Virus record (IMG/VR): IMGVR_UViG_3300043410_000219 | Span: 1-20,068 of that record | Direction: 5' to 3' (one strand) | DNA: 20,068 bases | Source of the DNA: a virus | Shown: in pieces, positions 1 to 7,845 of the stretch | Numbering within the stretch: the stretch's first letter is position 1 | Layout: the number at the start of each line of letters is the position of its first letter | Made by a program: the position numbers and the translations under genes | The notes under the pieces: generated by a model | The model's input: only the letters and a program-made list of their open reading frames with translations | The model's database searches: none | What the model was told of the DNA's origin: nothing

Positions 1-921
1 CTAAGTGGTGCTGTTGATGACTTCACTGCAACTGATGGTCAAGCTATGTTAGCGTGGGGTATGTATAATGACGATGGTCGTTATGACATTTCTCTATTAC
101 CATTGGGTAAAGCATCTTCTGTAGTTGCTAACTATGTTATCAGTAACGTGGCTGAGAGTCGTAAAGATTGCGTTGTGTTTGTATCTCCTGAAGATTTAGA
201 TACTGGCGAAATTCTAATTAATAGTCAAGGTGACAACAGTGCTATTAATAAGATTATTGAATTCCGCGATTCACTACCAAGCACTTCATACGCTGTGATG
301 GACTCTGGTTACAAATATCAATACGACCGCTATAACGATAAGTATCGTTGGGTTCCATTAAACGGAGACGTAGCTGGTCTATGTGCTCGTACTGACTACA
401 CTAACGACCCATGGTTCTCTCCAGGTGGTTTAAATCGTGGTCAAATCAAGAACGTAGTTAAATTATCTGCTCACCTACACAAAACTGATCGTGATAATCT
501 TTACAAAGCTGGTGTTAATCCAGTTGTTTCTTTCCCAGGTGAAGGAACAGTTCTTTATGGTGATAAGACTCTATTGGCTAAGCCATCTGCTTTCGATCGA
601 ATCAACGTGCGTCGTTTGTTTATCGTTCTTGAGAAGTCTATCGCTACTGCTGCTAAGTATCAGTTGTTCGAATTCAACGACAGCTTTACTCGTGCTCAGT
701 TCAAGAACTTAGTAGAGCCGTTCCTACGTGATGTTCAAGGTCGTCGTGGTATCACTGACTTCGTTGTTAAGTGTGATGATTCTAACAACACTGGTGAAGT
801 TATCGACCGTAACGAATTCGTTGCTGATATCTTCATTAAGCCAGCTCGTTCTATTAACTTTATCTCTCTTAACTTTGTTGCTGCTCGCTCTGGAATTAAC
901 TTCTCAGAGATCGGTGCGTAA
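1..921 (+). CDS. 18: Tail sheath protein gp18, 3' part (5' end outside window)
   Basis: The reading frame is open from base 1 to the TAA at 919-921, so this is the C-terminal 306 residues of a longer protein; the T4 sheath is about 660 residues. The product forms the contractile sheath around the tail tube. The C-terminal block matches my knowledge of the gp18 family: GITDFVVKCDD, then NNT..VIDRNEF, then IFIKPARSINFISLNFVA near the end. These are the conserved strands through which neighbouring sheath subunits interlock. The internal ATG at 46 is an ordinary methionine and not a start, because the frame continues upstream with no stop. The next gene is the tail tube, as in T4. Family assignment is sure; only the N-terminus is missing. 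Confidence 0.96.
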   Translation, partial: LSGAVDDFTATDGQAMLAWGMYNDDGRYDISLLPLGKASSVVANYVISNVAESRKDCVVFVSPEDLDTGEILINSQGDNSAINKIIEFRDSLPSTSYAVMDSGYKYQYDRYNDKYRWVPLNGDVAGLCARTDYTNDPWFSPGGLNRGQIKNVVKLSAHLHKTDRDNLYKAGVNPVVSFPGEGTVLYGDKTLLAKPSAFDRINVRRLFIVLEKSIATAAKYQLFEFNDSFTRAQFKNLVEPFLRDVQGRRGITDFVVKCDDSNNTGEVIDRNEFVADIFIKPARSINFISLNFVAARSGINFSEIGA

Positions 922-924
922 AGA

Positions 925-931
925 CTAAATA
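925..931 (+). promoter_or_regulatory. Late-promoter-like motif CTAAATA before gene 19
   Basis: CTAAATA lies between the stop of gene 18 and the start of gene 19. It resembles the T4 late -10 element TATAAATA and the related form described for aquatic T4-like phages. Nearly the same string (GACTAAATAAA) recurs at 7273-7283. The distance to the gene 19 ATG (953) leaves room for a short leader with the ribosome site AAGGAG. That it is recognised by gp55 is inferred. Confidence 0.6.
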
Positions 932-952
932 AAAGAGAACAAGGAGAATTAA

Positions 953-1546
953 ATGGCAAATATCGCTGATTTTAAAGCACAAATGATTGGGGGCGGAGCT
1001 CGCCCTAATCAGTTCCGTGTTGAATTGGTGTTCCCATCTTACGTACCACTTGGCGTCGTTGCTGGTCAACGTGCTCAGTTCCTATGTAAGGCTGCTCAGT
1101 TACCAGCGTCTACTATTGAAACAGTTCCTGTTTTATATCGTGGTCGTCCAGTAAACTTTGCTGGCGAACGTACTTTCGCACCATGGACTGTAACAATCTA
1201 TAACGATACTACGTTCAACATTCGCAATGCGATGGAACAGTGGCAAGGTGGCATTCAGAATTATTCTGGTACTGACGGACGTGTTAACCCACGTGACTAT
1301 CAGGTTGACTTGCAAGTTCATCAACTTGATCGTGCTGGCGCAATCATCAAGAGCTACAAGTTCGTTGATGCTTTCCCAACGCTAATTGGTCCAATCGCTT
1401 TAGATTTCGATCAACAGAATCAAATTGAACAATTTGATGTAGAGTTCAATTACAACTACTTCACTTCTCAGTCAACTGAGGGTGGTGGAATTAATCTTAA
1501 CGTTAGCGTTGATACTCCACTTGGTAGTTTCCCTCTACCAATTTAA
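953..1546 (+). CDS. 19: Tail tube protein gp19
   Basis: A 197-residue protein that would polymerise into the inner tail tube through which DNA passes. It shares with T4 gp19 the block ALP/QLPASTIETVPV (about residues 49-61), then VNFAGERTF..WTVTIYND, in the same order. T4 gp19 is 163 residues; the extra length here includes a C-terminal tail after the last predicted strand, rich in Gly, Asn, Ser and Pro. The ATG at 953 is preceded by AAGGAG at good spacing and by a late-promoter-like motif, so the start is well supported. It lies directly between sheath and portal genes, the usual order. Expected to be a late, highly expressed gene. Confidence 0.95.
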   Translation: MANIADFKAQMIGGGARPNQFRVELVFPSYVPLGVVAGQRAQFLCKAAQLPASTIETVPVLYRGRPVNFAGERTFAPWTVTIYNDTTFNIRNAMEQWQGGIQNYSGTDGRVNPRDYQVDLQVHQLDRAGAIIKSYKFVDAFPTLIGPIALDFDQQNQIEQFDVEFNYNYFTSQSTEGGGINLNVSVDTPLGSFPLPI

Positions 1547-1567
1547 TTTTAGGTTGAAAATTTAATT

Positions 1568-3148
1568 ATGCAATTATTTGGTTTCGAGATAAAACGTAAA
1601 GAAGAACCTAAGGATGTTGGGGCTGTAGTAACCCCAACATCTGATGATGGTTCAACAGTCGTATCCACTTCCAGCACTGCCTATTATGGCATGGTTATGG
1701 ATTTGGATACAATTGTCAAAAACGAAAACGAGTTAATCAAGCGTTATCGTGAAACAGCAATGTATATGGATTGCGACGCTGCAATCGAAGACATCGTAAA
1801 TGAGTCTATTATTGCTGAGTCAGATGATCAAGCTGTTAAGATTGATTTAGATAAAGTCAAATTATCAGACTCTATTAAATCAAAAATTCGTTCTGAGTTT
1901 GATGAAGTTTTAAGACTGTTTAATTTTGACGACAGAGGTCATGACATATTCCGTCAATGGTATATCGATGGTCGCTCATATTATAACATTCTTTTAGATC
2001 CAAAGAATCCTAAACTAGGTATTCAAGAATTACGATACGTTGATCCACGCAAAATTCGCAAGATTAAAAACGTTGAGAAAAAACGTAATGAACGTGGTAT
2101 TGATGTTGTAATTAAAAACGAAGAATATTTTTTATATAATGATAAGGGTATTACTGAAGCCCAAACACAAGGTGTTAAACTGTCAGTAGATTCTATCATC
2201 TATTGCCCATCTGGGTTAGTAGATCAAAATACTGGTATGATGATGAGCCATTTACATAAGGCTATCAAACCAGTTAATCAATTAAAGATGATCGAAGATG
2301 CGGTTGTTATTTACCGTATCAGTCGTGCTCCTGAACGTAGAGTGTTTTACGTTGATGTTGGTAACTTACCTAAGCTAAAAGCTGAACAGTATGTTAACGA
2401 CATTATGAACAAATTCCGTAATAAGATTGTTTATGATGCGACAACTGGTGAGACTCGTGACGATCGTAGACATTTATCTATGATGGAAGACTTCTGGATG
2501 CCACGTCGCGAAGGTGGTAAGGGCACTGAAATTACTACACTTCCAGGTGGACAGAACTTAGGAGATATTGCTGATATTCAATATTTCCAACAGAAACTTT
2601 ATCAATCATTAAATGTTCCTTTATCAAGATTACAACCATCAACTGGGTTTGCTCTTGGTAGAACTACAGAAATTACTCGTGATGAAATTAAATTTAATAA
2701 GTTCATTCAACGACTACGTAAAAAATTCTCTGGATTATTCAATGGTGCTTTGCGTGTTCAATTAATAGCAAAGAACATTATTAAACCAGAAGAGTGGGAT
2801 GCTCTTGAACAATTGATTCAATACGACTTCCAGCAAGATAATAATTTTGCTGAGTTAAAGGAAAATGAATTAATGTTACAAAGATTAACTGCTCTACAGC
2901 AAGTTGAACCATATATTGGTCGTTTTTATTCTTCACATTGGATTCGTAAAAATATCCTACGTCAGACTGACGAAGAGATTGAACTTATGAATAAAGAAAT
3001 GATGGAAGATAAAATGACTCAGTTTGATCAAGCTGAACAGCAAGGTCAAATTGCTGCTGTAACTCAAGTTGCTCAGCAGCAACATTTACAAGATAATGGT
3101 TTCGGTGGTAACGAAACTGCACCAAGTGACGCTAAACAAGGAGGATGA
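1568..3148 (+). CDS. 20: Portal vertex protein gp20
   Basis: A 526-residue protein, close to the 524 of T4 gp20. The product is the dodecameric ring at one capsid vertex that nucleates prohead assembly, serves as the packaging channel and joins the tail. Recognisable family blocks include MYMDCDAAIEDIVNE (about residues 57-71), the RAPERRVFYVDVGNLP block in the middle, and LPGGQNLGDIADIQYF followed by ALGRTTEITRDEIKF. The C-terminus is Gln-rich. The ATG at 1568 has only a weak upstream ribosome site; the N-terminal match MQLFGFEIKRK supports it. The stop at 3146-3148 lies inside the ribosome site region of the next gene, so translation is probably coupled. Confidence 0.97.
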   Translation: MQLFGFEIKRKEEPKDVGAVVTPTSDDGSTVVSTSSTAYYGMVMDLDTIVKNENELIKRYRETAMYMDCDAAIEDIVNESIIAESDDQAVKIDLDKVKLSDSIKSKIRSEFDEVLRLFNFDDRGHDIFRQWYIDGRSYYNILLDPKNPKLGIQELRYVDPRKIRKIKNVEKKRNERGIDVVIKNEEYFLYNDKGITEAQTQGVKLSVDSIIYCPSGLVDQNTGMMMSHLHKAIKPVNQLKMIEDAVVIYRISRAPERRVFYVDVGNLPKLKAEQYVNDIMNKFRNKIVYDATTGETRDDRRHLSMMEDFWMPRREGGKGTEITTLPGGQNLGDIADIQYFQQKLYQSLNVPLSRLQPSTGFALGRTTEITRDEIKFNKFIQRLRKKFSGLFNGALRVQLIAKNIIKPEEWDALEQLIQYDFQQDNNFAELKENELMLQRLTALQQVEPYIGRFYSSHWIRKNILRQTDEEIELMNKEMMEDKMTQFDQAEQQGQIAAVTQVAQQQHLQDNGFGGNETAPSDAKQGG

Positions 3149-3149
3149 A

Positions 3150-3365
3150 ATGAGTGAACATACAATGAACTTAATTAATGCAATCGCAACAGGTAATGCG
3201 GTTGAAACAGAAACTGCATTTAACGCTGCAATTTCAGATAAAATTTCTACTAGATTAGATGCAATGAGAACTACTATTGCTCAAAATATGTTTAAAGAAA
3301 AACAAGTAGAAGAACCAACAATCGAAGTCGAAGAACCTGCTGAAATCTCACAATCAGAAGAATAA
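3150..3365 (+). CDS. 67: Prohead core protein gp67-like
   Basis: A 71-residue protein. The ATG at 3150 is preceded by AGGAGG, which overlaps the end of gene 20; the longer reading frame from 3069 lies inside gene 20 and is not the start. The sequence has the gp67 pattern: an N-terminal helix (LINAIATGNAVETETAF..A), a helix around TIAQNMF, then an acidic tail (about residues 50-71). T4 gp67 is 80 residues with an acidic C-terminus; it is an internal core protein needed for head shape and is degraded by gp21. Position between 20 and 68/21 agrees. It overlaps the next gene as TAATG. Assignment rests on order, length and pattern, since sequence conservation is low. Confidence 0.8.
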   Translation: MSEHTMNLINAIATGNAVETETAFNAAISDKISTRLDAMRTTIAQNMFKEKQVEEPTIEVEEPAEISQSEE

Positions 3366-3871
3366 TGATTAAAGAAAGTATTCGTTCATATGGAAACCTC
3401 ATTCAGTTAGATACTGATGGGGTTGTCTACATTAACAGAGAATCAACAAACTTCAGTTCTTTAGAGGAAGCAAGAACATATATTAAAAATAAAAAATATT
3501 CAGACACTTTAGAAATTCAGATAACTAAAGACATATACGAAGAAATTACCGATAATCGTATTGCTAATATAATTAGAGAACATCACGATATTAAAGTAAC
3601 AGATACACTAATCGAATCATATATCGAACTTGCTTCCTCGCAAATTTTTACAATCGATCCAGTTGTTCAAAAGATTCGCTCTTTGAATAAGCTCGATGAG
3701 TTAATTGAAGGTAAAATTCATTATCAATTATCGGATGGTTCTGTTATTGCAATAAATGAACAAACACAACAAGAACTAAATACATTATTAGCTAATCAAA
3801 AAGAAATAGTTGAGTATATGAGAGAAAATAAAAATAATTTTTTTCATGTGCTTAAGAAAATTAAGGAATAA
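3365..3871 (+). CDS. 68: Prohead core protein, gp68-like
   Basis: A 168-residue protein starting at an ATG that overlaps the previous stop (TAATG), so it is translationally coupled to gp67. T4 gp68 is about 141 residues and is an internal head-core protein degraded during maturation. The part I can read is mostly helical and charged, with a Lys-rich end (HVLKKIKE). I see no catalytic motif or membrane segment. The call rests mainly on its position between gene 67 and protease gene 21 and on its character, not on strong motifs. The alternative is an unrelated head protein specific to this phage group. Confidence 0.6.
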   Translation: MIKESIRSYGNLIQLDTDGVVYINRESTNFSSLEEARTYIKNKKYSDTLEIQITKDIYEEITDNRIANIIREHHDIKVTDTLIESYIELASSQIFTIDPVVQKIRSLNKLDELIEGKIHYQLSDGSVIAINEQTQQELNTLLANQKEIVEYMRENKNNFFHVLKKIKE

Positions 3872-3873
3872 AG

Positions 3874-4305
3874 ATGGCATTAACTAAAAGCATTTTAAAG
3901 ATGACAGAAACAGAAACTGTTGTTAAAGTTTCAGGAAATGGTGGAACATCTACTATCGATCTACAAACTGATTTGGTTGATGTGAATCAGACTACTTCTG
4001 GAGCAACACAAACAGTAACTATTACTGGTGTTCGTTGGAGTGGAGAAACATCTAATACAGTTTTAATCGATAGAAATTCAGTAAGAATTTTAACTCTGCC
4101 AACAGAGCAAGCAGATTATATTGCGTTTGATGGACAAGAATTACCACCAGAAAACACACAAGCTACTCAAGATATTACTGTCGCACAAACTGGATCTGGG
4201 TATATTGAGGTATATTTAAAGTTGCGTAAAGTTTCTGGTTACGCACCTAAAGTCGAAACTGCTGAATTCAGCGTATACGACGACACTGCCACAGTAGGAA
4301 GCTAA
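3874..4305 (+). CDS. Conserved small beta-rich protein of the head operon, function unknown
   Basis: A 143-residue protein with AAGGA upstream, two bases after gene 68. I do not assign a function. The sequence reads as alternating short beta strands with many Thr, Ser, Val and Gly (for example VSGNGGTSTIDL, TQTVTITGVRW, SGYIEVYLKLRKVSGY), and no signal peptide or transmembrane helix is visible. Such a composition suits a structural beta-sandwich, for example a small capsid decoration or head protein, but that is inference. Its place between the core genes and the prohead protease argues for late expression and a role in head assembly or the virion. Similar genes occur at this place in aquatic T4-like phages, as I recall. 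Confidence 0.7.
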   Translation: MALTKSILKMTETETVVKVSGNGGTSTIDLQTDLVDVNQTTSGATQTVTITGVRWSGETSNTVLIDRNSVRILTLPTEQADYIAFDGQELPPENTQATQDITVAQTGSGYIEVYLKLRKVSGYAPKVETAEFSVYDDTATVGS

Positions 4306-4309
4306 GACA

Positions 4310-4963
4310 ATGAAACTAATTAAAGAAGTTTTCGATACAACTAACGTTATTGTTGAAAGTAAATTAGGTAAAGGTAAAGAATACTTTATCGAAGGAATCT
4401 TTCTACAATCAGAACTTAAAAACCGCAATGGTCGTATGTATCCAGAAGCAGTTATGGATAACGAAGTTAAAAGATATTGCGAAAACTATGTAGCCAAAAA
4501 TCGTGCTTATGGCGAATTAGGTCATCCTGATACTCCTTCTATAAATTTAGATAGAGTATCACACCTAATCGTTGATCTACGTAAAGAAGGTACGAATTAT
4601 ATTGGTAAGGCAAAAATTCTTGAAACACCAATGGGTATGATTGCACGTGGTCTATTAGATGGCGGAGCAAACCTTGGTGTGTCAAGTAGAGCACTTGGTT
4701 CTCTTCAAATGAACAAAGAGGGTGTTCAAGTGGTTCAGGACGATTTTATGCTGTCAACTGCAGCAGATATCGTTGCTGATCCATCAGCTCCAGATGCTTT
4801 CGTAAGAGGTATTATGGAAAGCAAGGAGTGGGTATTTGTTGATGGAAAGTTTGTGGAGAAACATATTGATGAAGCTAGATCTATGATCAAGAAAGCATCA
4901 TCTAAGAATTTACAAGAAGCACAAATTCGTGCTTTCCAAACATTTCTGAGCAAAATCAGATAA
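4310..4963 (+). CDS. 21: Prohead core scaffold protease gp21
   Basis: A 217-residue serine protease (T4 gp21 about 212) that cleaves the capsid and scaffold proteins after prohead assembly. Visible family blocks are F.IEGIFLQSELKNRNGRMYP (residues 26-45), GELGHPDTPSINLDRVSHLI (68-87) with the probable catalytic His72, and GVSSRALG (123-130) with the nucleophile Ser at 125 or 126. This His/Ser arrangement is that of prohead proteases with the herpesvirus assemblin fold. In T4 the enzyme cuts after Glu in (Leu/Ile)-x-Glu. ATG with AGGAA upstream, four bases after the preceding stop. The gene ends inside the late-promoter-like repeat that precedes gene 22. Confidence 0.95.
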   Translation: MKLIKEVFDTTNVIVESKLGKGKEYFIEGIFLQSELKNRNGRMYPEAVMDNEVKRYCENYVAKNRAYGELGHPDTPSINLDRVSHLIVDLRKEGTNYIGKAKILETPMGMIARGLLDGGANLGVSSRALGSLQMNKEGVQVVQDDFMLSTAADIVADPSAPDAFVRGIMESKEWVFVDGKFVEKHIDEARSMIKKASSKNLQEAQIRAFQTFLSKIR

Positions 4964-4973
4964 ATAATAAATA
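4959..4973 (+). promoter_or_regulatory. Tandem late-promoter-like motifs before gene 22
   Basis: GATAAATA (4959-4966) and AATAAATA (4966-4973) overlap by one base, the first across the stop codon of gene 21. Both fit the T4-like late -10 pattern NATAAATA. They lie 30-40 bases before the gene 22 ATG. As I see no comparable motif directly before gene 23, these may drive both scaffold and capsid genes. Use by gp55 is inferred. Confidence 0.6.
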
Positions 4974-5006
4974 ATTACATAGAACTATTCCAGTTAGGAG
5001 AAAACG

Positions 5007-5909
5007 ATGTCAATCGAACAAAAAATCGCTGATCTGCTTGCCGAATCAAAAGCTGCTCAATTATCTGAGCAAGTTGCTGAAGAAGTAGCAGAAGAAGTTG
5101 TCGCTGAAGAAGTTGCTACTGAAGAAGTAGTAGCAGAAGAAGTTGTCGCTGAAGAAGTTGCTGAAGAAGTTGCTGCTGAACTTACTGTTGATGTAAGCGA
5201 AGATGTTGCTGCTTTAGTTAACGGCGAAGAACTTTCAGAAGAATTTAAAACTAAAGCTGCTACAATTTTTGAAGCTGCTGTAGTTAGCCGTGTTAAGCAA
5301 GAAGTTGCTCGCATGGAAGAAGAATTCGAAGCCAAGCTAGAAGAAGCTAAGGCGCAGAATATTGAGGGTCTTGTTGAACAAGTTGATGGATATCTTGGCT
5401 ATATTGCCGAGCAGTGGATTGCACAGAATGAATTAGCCCTTGAGCATGGTATGAAGTCCGAAATCCTTGAAGGATTTGTTGCTGGACTAAAAGGTCTTTT
5501 TGAAGAACACTATATCGAAGTTCCAGAAGAGAAGTTTGATGTATTAGGTTCATTAGAAAACCAAATCGAAGAACTTGAAACTAAGTTCAACGAACAAGTT
5601 GCTACTAACGTTGAGTTGACTAAAACACTTGACGAAATGAAGCGTGCTGAAATCGTTGCAACTGCATGTGAAGGTTTATCTGACACAGAAGTTGAAAGAT
5701 TCAAAGGTCTAGCTGAAGAATTAGTTTACGAATCTGCAGATATTTTCTCAGGAAAAGTTCAAACAATTCGTGAAAGCTACTTCACTACTAAAGCACAAGC
5801 AGATGTTACATCTGTCGTTACTGATGCTCCAGTAGAAACTCTAGTTGAAGAGAAGAAAATCGACCCAACTATGGCCAAGTATCTACAAGCACTTAACTCT
5901 CGCAAATAA
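5007..5909 (+). CDS. 22: Prohead core scaffold protein gp22
   Basis: A 300-residue, Glu- and Ala-rich, largely helical protein; T4 gp22 is about 269 residues and is the main internal scaffold, later cut to small peptides by gp21. The ATG at 5007 has TTAGGAG upstream. Residues 24-58 are a run of EEV/AEEVV-type repeats, probably a long acidic helix. The remainder has several coiled-coil-like heptad stretches (for example the segments near residues 105-120 and 185-212). The C-terminal MAKYLQAL is the type of end seen in gp22. It stands between the protease and the capsid gene, the invariant T4 order. Confidence 0.9.
   Translation: MSIEQKIADLLAESKAAQLSEQVAEEVAEEVVAEEVATEEVVAEEVVAEEVAEEVAAELTVDVSEDVAALVNGEELSEEFKTKAATIFEAAVVSRVKQEVARMEEEFEAKLEEAKAQNIEGLVEQVDGYLGYIAEQWIAQNELALEHGMKSEILEGFVAGLKGLFEEHYIEVPEEKFDVLGSLENQIEELETKFNEQVATNVELTKTLDEMKRAEIVATACEGLSDTEVERFKGLAEELVYESADIFSGKVQTIRESYFTTKAQADVTSVVTDAPVETLVEEKKIDPTMAKYLQALNSRK
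5076..5180 (+). repeat. In-frame degenerate tandem repeat in gene 22
   Basis: About 105 bases (35 codons) built of GAAGAAGTT/GAAGAAGTA units joined by GCT, GTC or ACT codons. Two 30-base copies at 5088-5117 and 5133-5162 are identical, giving a 45-base period. All changes keep the frame. It encodes an acidic Glu-Val-Ala helix. Confidence 0.9.
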
Positions 5910-5930
5910 TTTTTAACAAAAGGAAATAAA

Positions 5931-7208
5931 ATGACTACTCGTCAAGACTTACTAAAAAAGTGGGCACCGATTCTAGAATCGAACAACGCTCCAGAAATCA
6001 AAGATAACTATCGTAAAGAAGTTACTGCTGTTCTTTTGGAAAACCAAGAACGCGAAATGGCTAAGCAACAAGAAGCTCTATTCGAAGTTGCTGTTAACAA
6101 TGGTGGTACTGGTGTTGCTTTAGGTGGCGCAGGTACTAACGCTAATATGGCTGGTTACGATCCTGTGCTTATCGCATTGGTACGTCGTGCTGCTCCTCAA
6201 TTAATCGCTTATGACATCGCTGGTGTTCAGCCAATGTCTCAGCCAACTGGTTTGATCTTCGCAATGAAGAGCAAATATTCAGCTCAAAACGGATCTGAAG
6301 CATTGTTCAACGAAGCTGATACAGACTTCGGTGGCGCAGCTTCTCCTGCTCACGCTGGTTCAAACCCAGTTGATGGTACTTACACTACTGGTACTGGTAT
6401 GACTACTGCTACTGCAGAAAACCTTGGTGCTAGCGATGGTGAAACTTTCAATCAAATGGCTTTCTCTATCGAGAAAACTACTGTAACTGCACAAACTCGT
6501 GCTTTGAAAGCAGAATACACTATCGAATTAGCTCAAGATCTTAAAGCAGTTCATGGTCTTGACGCTGAAGGCGAATTGAGCAACATCCTTTCAACAGAAA
6601 TCACTGCTGAAATTAACCGTGAAGTTGTTCGTACTGTTTATAAAGCAGCTAAAGCTGGTGCTGAAATTGGTACTGCTGTTGCTGGTACTTTCGACTTAGA
6701 CGTTGACGCTAATGGTCGTTGGTCTGTTGAGAAGTTCAAAGGTCTATTGTTCCAAATCGAACGTGAAGCAAACGCTATCGCTCAGACTACTCGTCGTGGT
6801 CGTGGTAACTTCATCATCTGTTCTTCAGATGTTGCTTCTGCTCTAGCTATGGCTGGTGTTCTTGACTATGCTCCAGCATTGTCAACTGGTTTGAACGTAG
6901 ATGAAGCTTCTACTACTTTCGCTGGTGTATTGAATGGTAAGTATAAAGTTTATGTTGATCCATATTCTGCTAACCAATCAGCTAGCCAGTTCTTCGTAGT
7001 TGGTTACAAAGGTACTTCTGCTTTTGACGCAGGTCTTTTCTACTGCCCATACGTACCTCTACAAAAGGTACAAGCAATCGATCCAGCTACATTCCAGCCT
7101 AAGATCGGTTTCAAGACTCGCTACGGTATGGTTGCTAACCCATTCACTAGCTTGTCTTCAGGTACTAACATCTACTACCGTAAGGTTAAAGTAACTAACT
7201 TGATGTAA
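5931..7208 (+). CDS. 23: Major capsid protein gp23 (compact form)
   Basis: A 425-residue HK97-fold major capsid protein. Clear gp23 blocks: YDPVLIALVRRAAPQLIAYD followed by GVQPM..PTGLIFA (about residues 75-110), LKAEYTIELAQDLKAVHG, INREVV, GNFIICSSDVASALA, and FQPKIGFKTRYGM near the C-terminus. T4 gp23 is 521 residues; the missing length lies mostly where T4 has its insertion domain. The N-terminus RQDLLKKWAPILE matches the cleaved propeptide of T4; a (Leu/Ile)-x-Glu site ends at Glu52 (LFE before VAVNN), a likely gp21 cleavage point. ATG with AAGGAAA upstream. The strong terminator at 7244 follows 36 bases after the stop. Codons are regular, as expected of the most abundant protein. Confidence 0.97.
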   Translation: MTTRQDLLKKWAPILESNNAPEIKDNYRKEVTAVLLENQEREMAKQQEALFEVAVNNGGTGVALGGAGTNANMAGYDPVLIALVRRAAPQLIAYDIAGVQPMSQPTGLIFAMKSKYSAQNGSEALFNEADTDFGGAASPAHAGSNPVDGTYTTGTGMTTATAENLGASDGETFNQMAFSIEKTTVTAQTRALKAEYTIELAQDLKAVHGLDAEGELSNILSTEITAEINREVVRTVYKAAKAGAEIGTAVAGTFDLDVDANGRWSVEKFKGLLFQIEREANAIAQTTRRGRGNFIICSSDVASALAMAGVLDYAPALSTGLNVDEASTTFAGVLNGKYKVYVDPYSANQSASQFFVVGYKGTSAFDAGLFYCPYVPLQKVQAIDPATFQPKIGFKTRYGMVANPFTSLSSGTNIYYRKVKVTNLM

Positions 7209-7243
7209 TCAAGTAAGAAACCTACGTAAGATAGGTAATTTAG

Positions 7244-7268
7244 AGGGGATCTTCGGATCCCCTTTTTT
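7244..7268 (+). terminator. Intrinsic terminator after gene 23
   Basis: A perfect stem AGGGGATC / GATCCCCT with the stable tetraloop TTCG, and a T run at 7263-7268 partly in the stem foot. It would end or attenuate the head-gene transcript after the capsid gene. This is the strongest hairpin in the window. Confidence 0.93.
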
Positions 7269-7274
7269 ATTCGA

Positions 7275-7281
7275 CTAAATA
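7275..7281 (+). promoter_or_regulatory. Late-promoter-like motif CTAAATA before the 7287 gene
   Basis: CTAAATA in the context GACTAAATAAA, the same as before gene 19. It lies just after the gene 23 terminator and only 5 bases before the ATG at 7287. A start site at the usual distance would fall on or beside that ATG. Confidence 0.6.
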
Positions 7282-7286
7282 AATGT

Positions 7287-7820
7287 ATGAACAATATTAT
7301 CTCTTGCCCAGTACCAGAAAACATCTCCCCATTATCACCAAATGGGTTTATGTTCTCCATTCAAAAATTGCCAGAAGTTAATTTCTTCTGCCAACAAGCC
7401 AATGTTCCAGGAATAACTATTGGAACACCAGAATTTGGAAACCCATTTAATACATCTCCAATTCCAGGCGACACTCTTACATACGACACTTTAAATGTTC
7501 AATTTTTGGTTGATGAAAATATGGCGAATTTCAAATCAATTCATAACTGGATTGTTGCTTTAGGATTCCCAGAAAATTATTCACAATATATCAATTTTCT
7601 AAATCAGCAGGAACTAACTACAACATCAGAACTTGCAAAGAACTACTCTGATGCTACACTTACAATACTTGGTGCAACTAATAAACCAGTTCAGTCTATA
7701 TTGTTTCATGATTTATTTCCAATGAGTATTGACTCATTAGTTTTCCAATCTACAAACCAAGACGTGCAGTACCTGATTGGGAATGCAACATTTAGATACG
7801 CATATTACAAGTTTATTTGA
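7287..7820 (+). CDS. Probable tail completion / tube-fold virion protein (gp3-like candidate)
   Basis: A 177-residue protein. Its layout parallels the tail-tube fold seen in gp19 of this window: F.FSIQKLPEVNFFCQQANVPGITIG at the start, then a glycine-proline hairpin (PIPGDTLTYDTLNVQFLVDENM) and IHNWIVALGFPE. Similar proteins with the LPG, PGD and DENM landmarks are common in T4-like phages, and T4 gp3, the tail completion and sheath-stabiliser protein, is 176 residues; I cannot settle gp3 versus another tube-fold baseplate protein by eye. No ribosome site is visible before the ATG, which lies 5 bases after a late-promoter-like motif. The stop codon overlaps the -35 box of the uvsY promoter. 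Confidence 0.55.
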   Translation: MNNIISCPVPENISPLSPNGFMFSIQKLPEVNFFCQQANVPGITIGTPEFGNPFNTSPIPGDTLTYDTLNVQFLVDENMANFKSIHNWIVALGFPENYSQYINFLNQQELTTTSELAKNYSDATLTILGATNKPVQSILFHDLFPMSIDSLVFQSTNQDVQYLIGNATFRYAYYKFI

Positions 7821-7845
7821 CATTATTGTAATTTCGTAGTATAAT
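7817..7845 (+). promoter_or_regulatory. Consensus sigma-70 early promoter for uvsY
   Basis: TTGACA (7817-7822), 17-base spacer, TATAAT (7840-7845): a perfect match to the sigma-70 consensus. The -35 box overlaps the stop codon of the preceding gene. The expected start is near 7852, giving a leader of about 18 bases before the uvsY ATG with a GAGGA ribosome site. Confidence 0.9.

Noticed and set aside
5076-5180. Tandem repeats as a possible CRISPR or origin iteron
   Set aside because: The repeats are in frame, encode an acidic helix, and have no spacers or AT-rich unwinding region.
5057-5335. A minus-strand Ser/Thr/Ala repeat frame opposite gene 22
   Set aside because: It is only the reverse reading of the GAAGAAGTT repeat.
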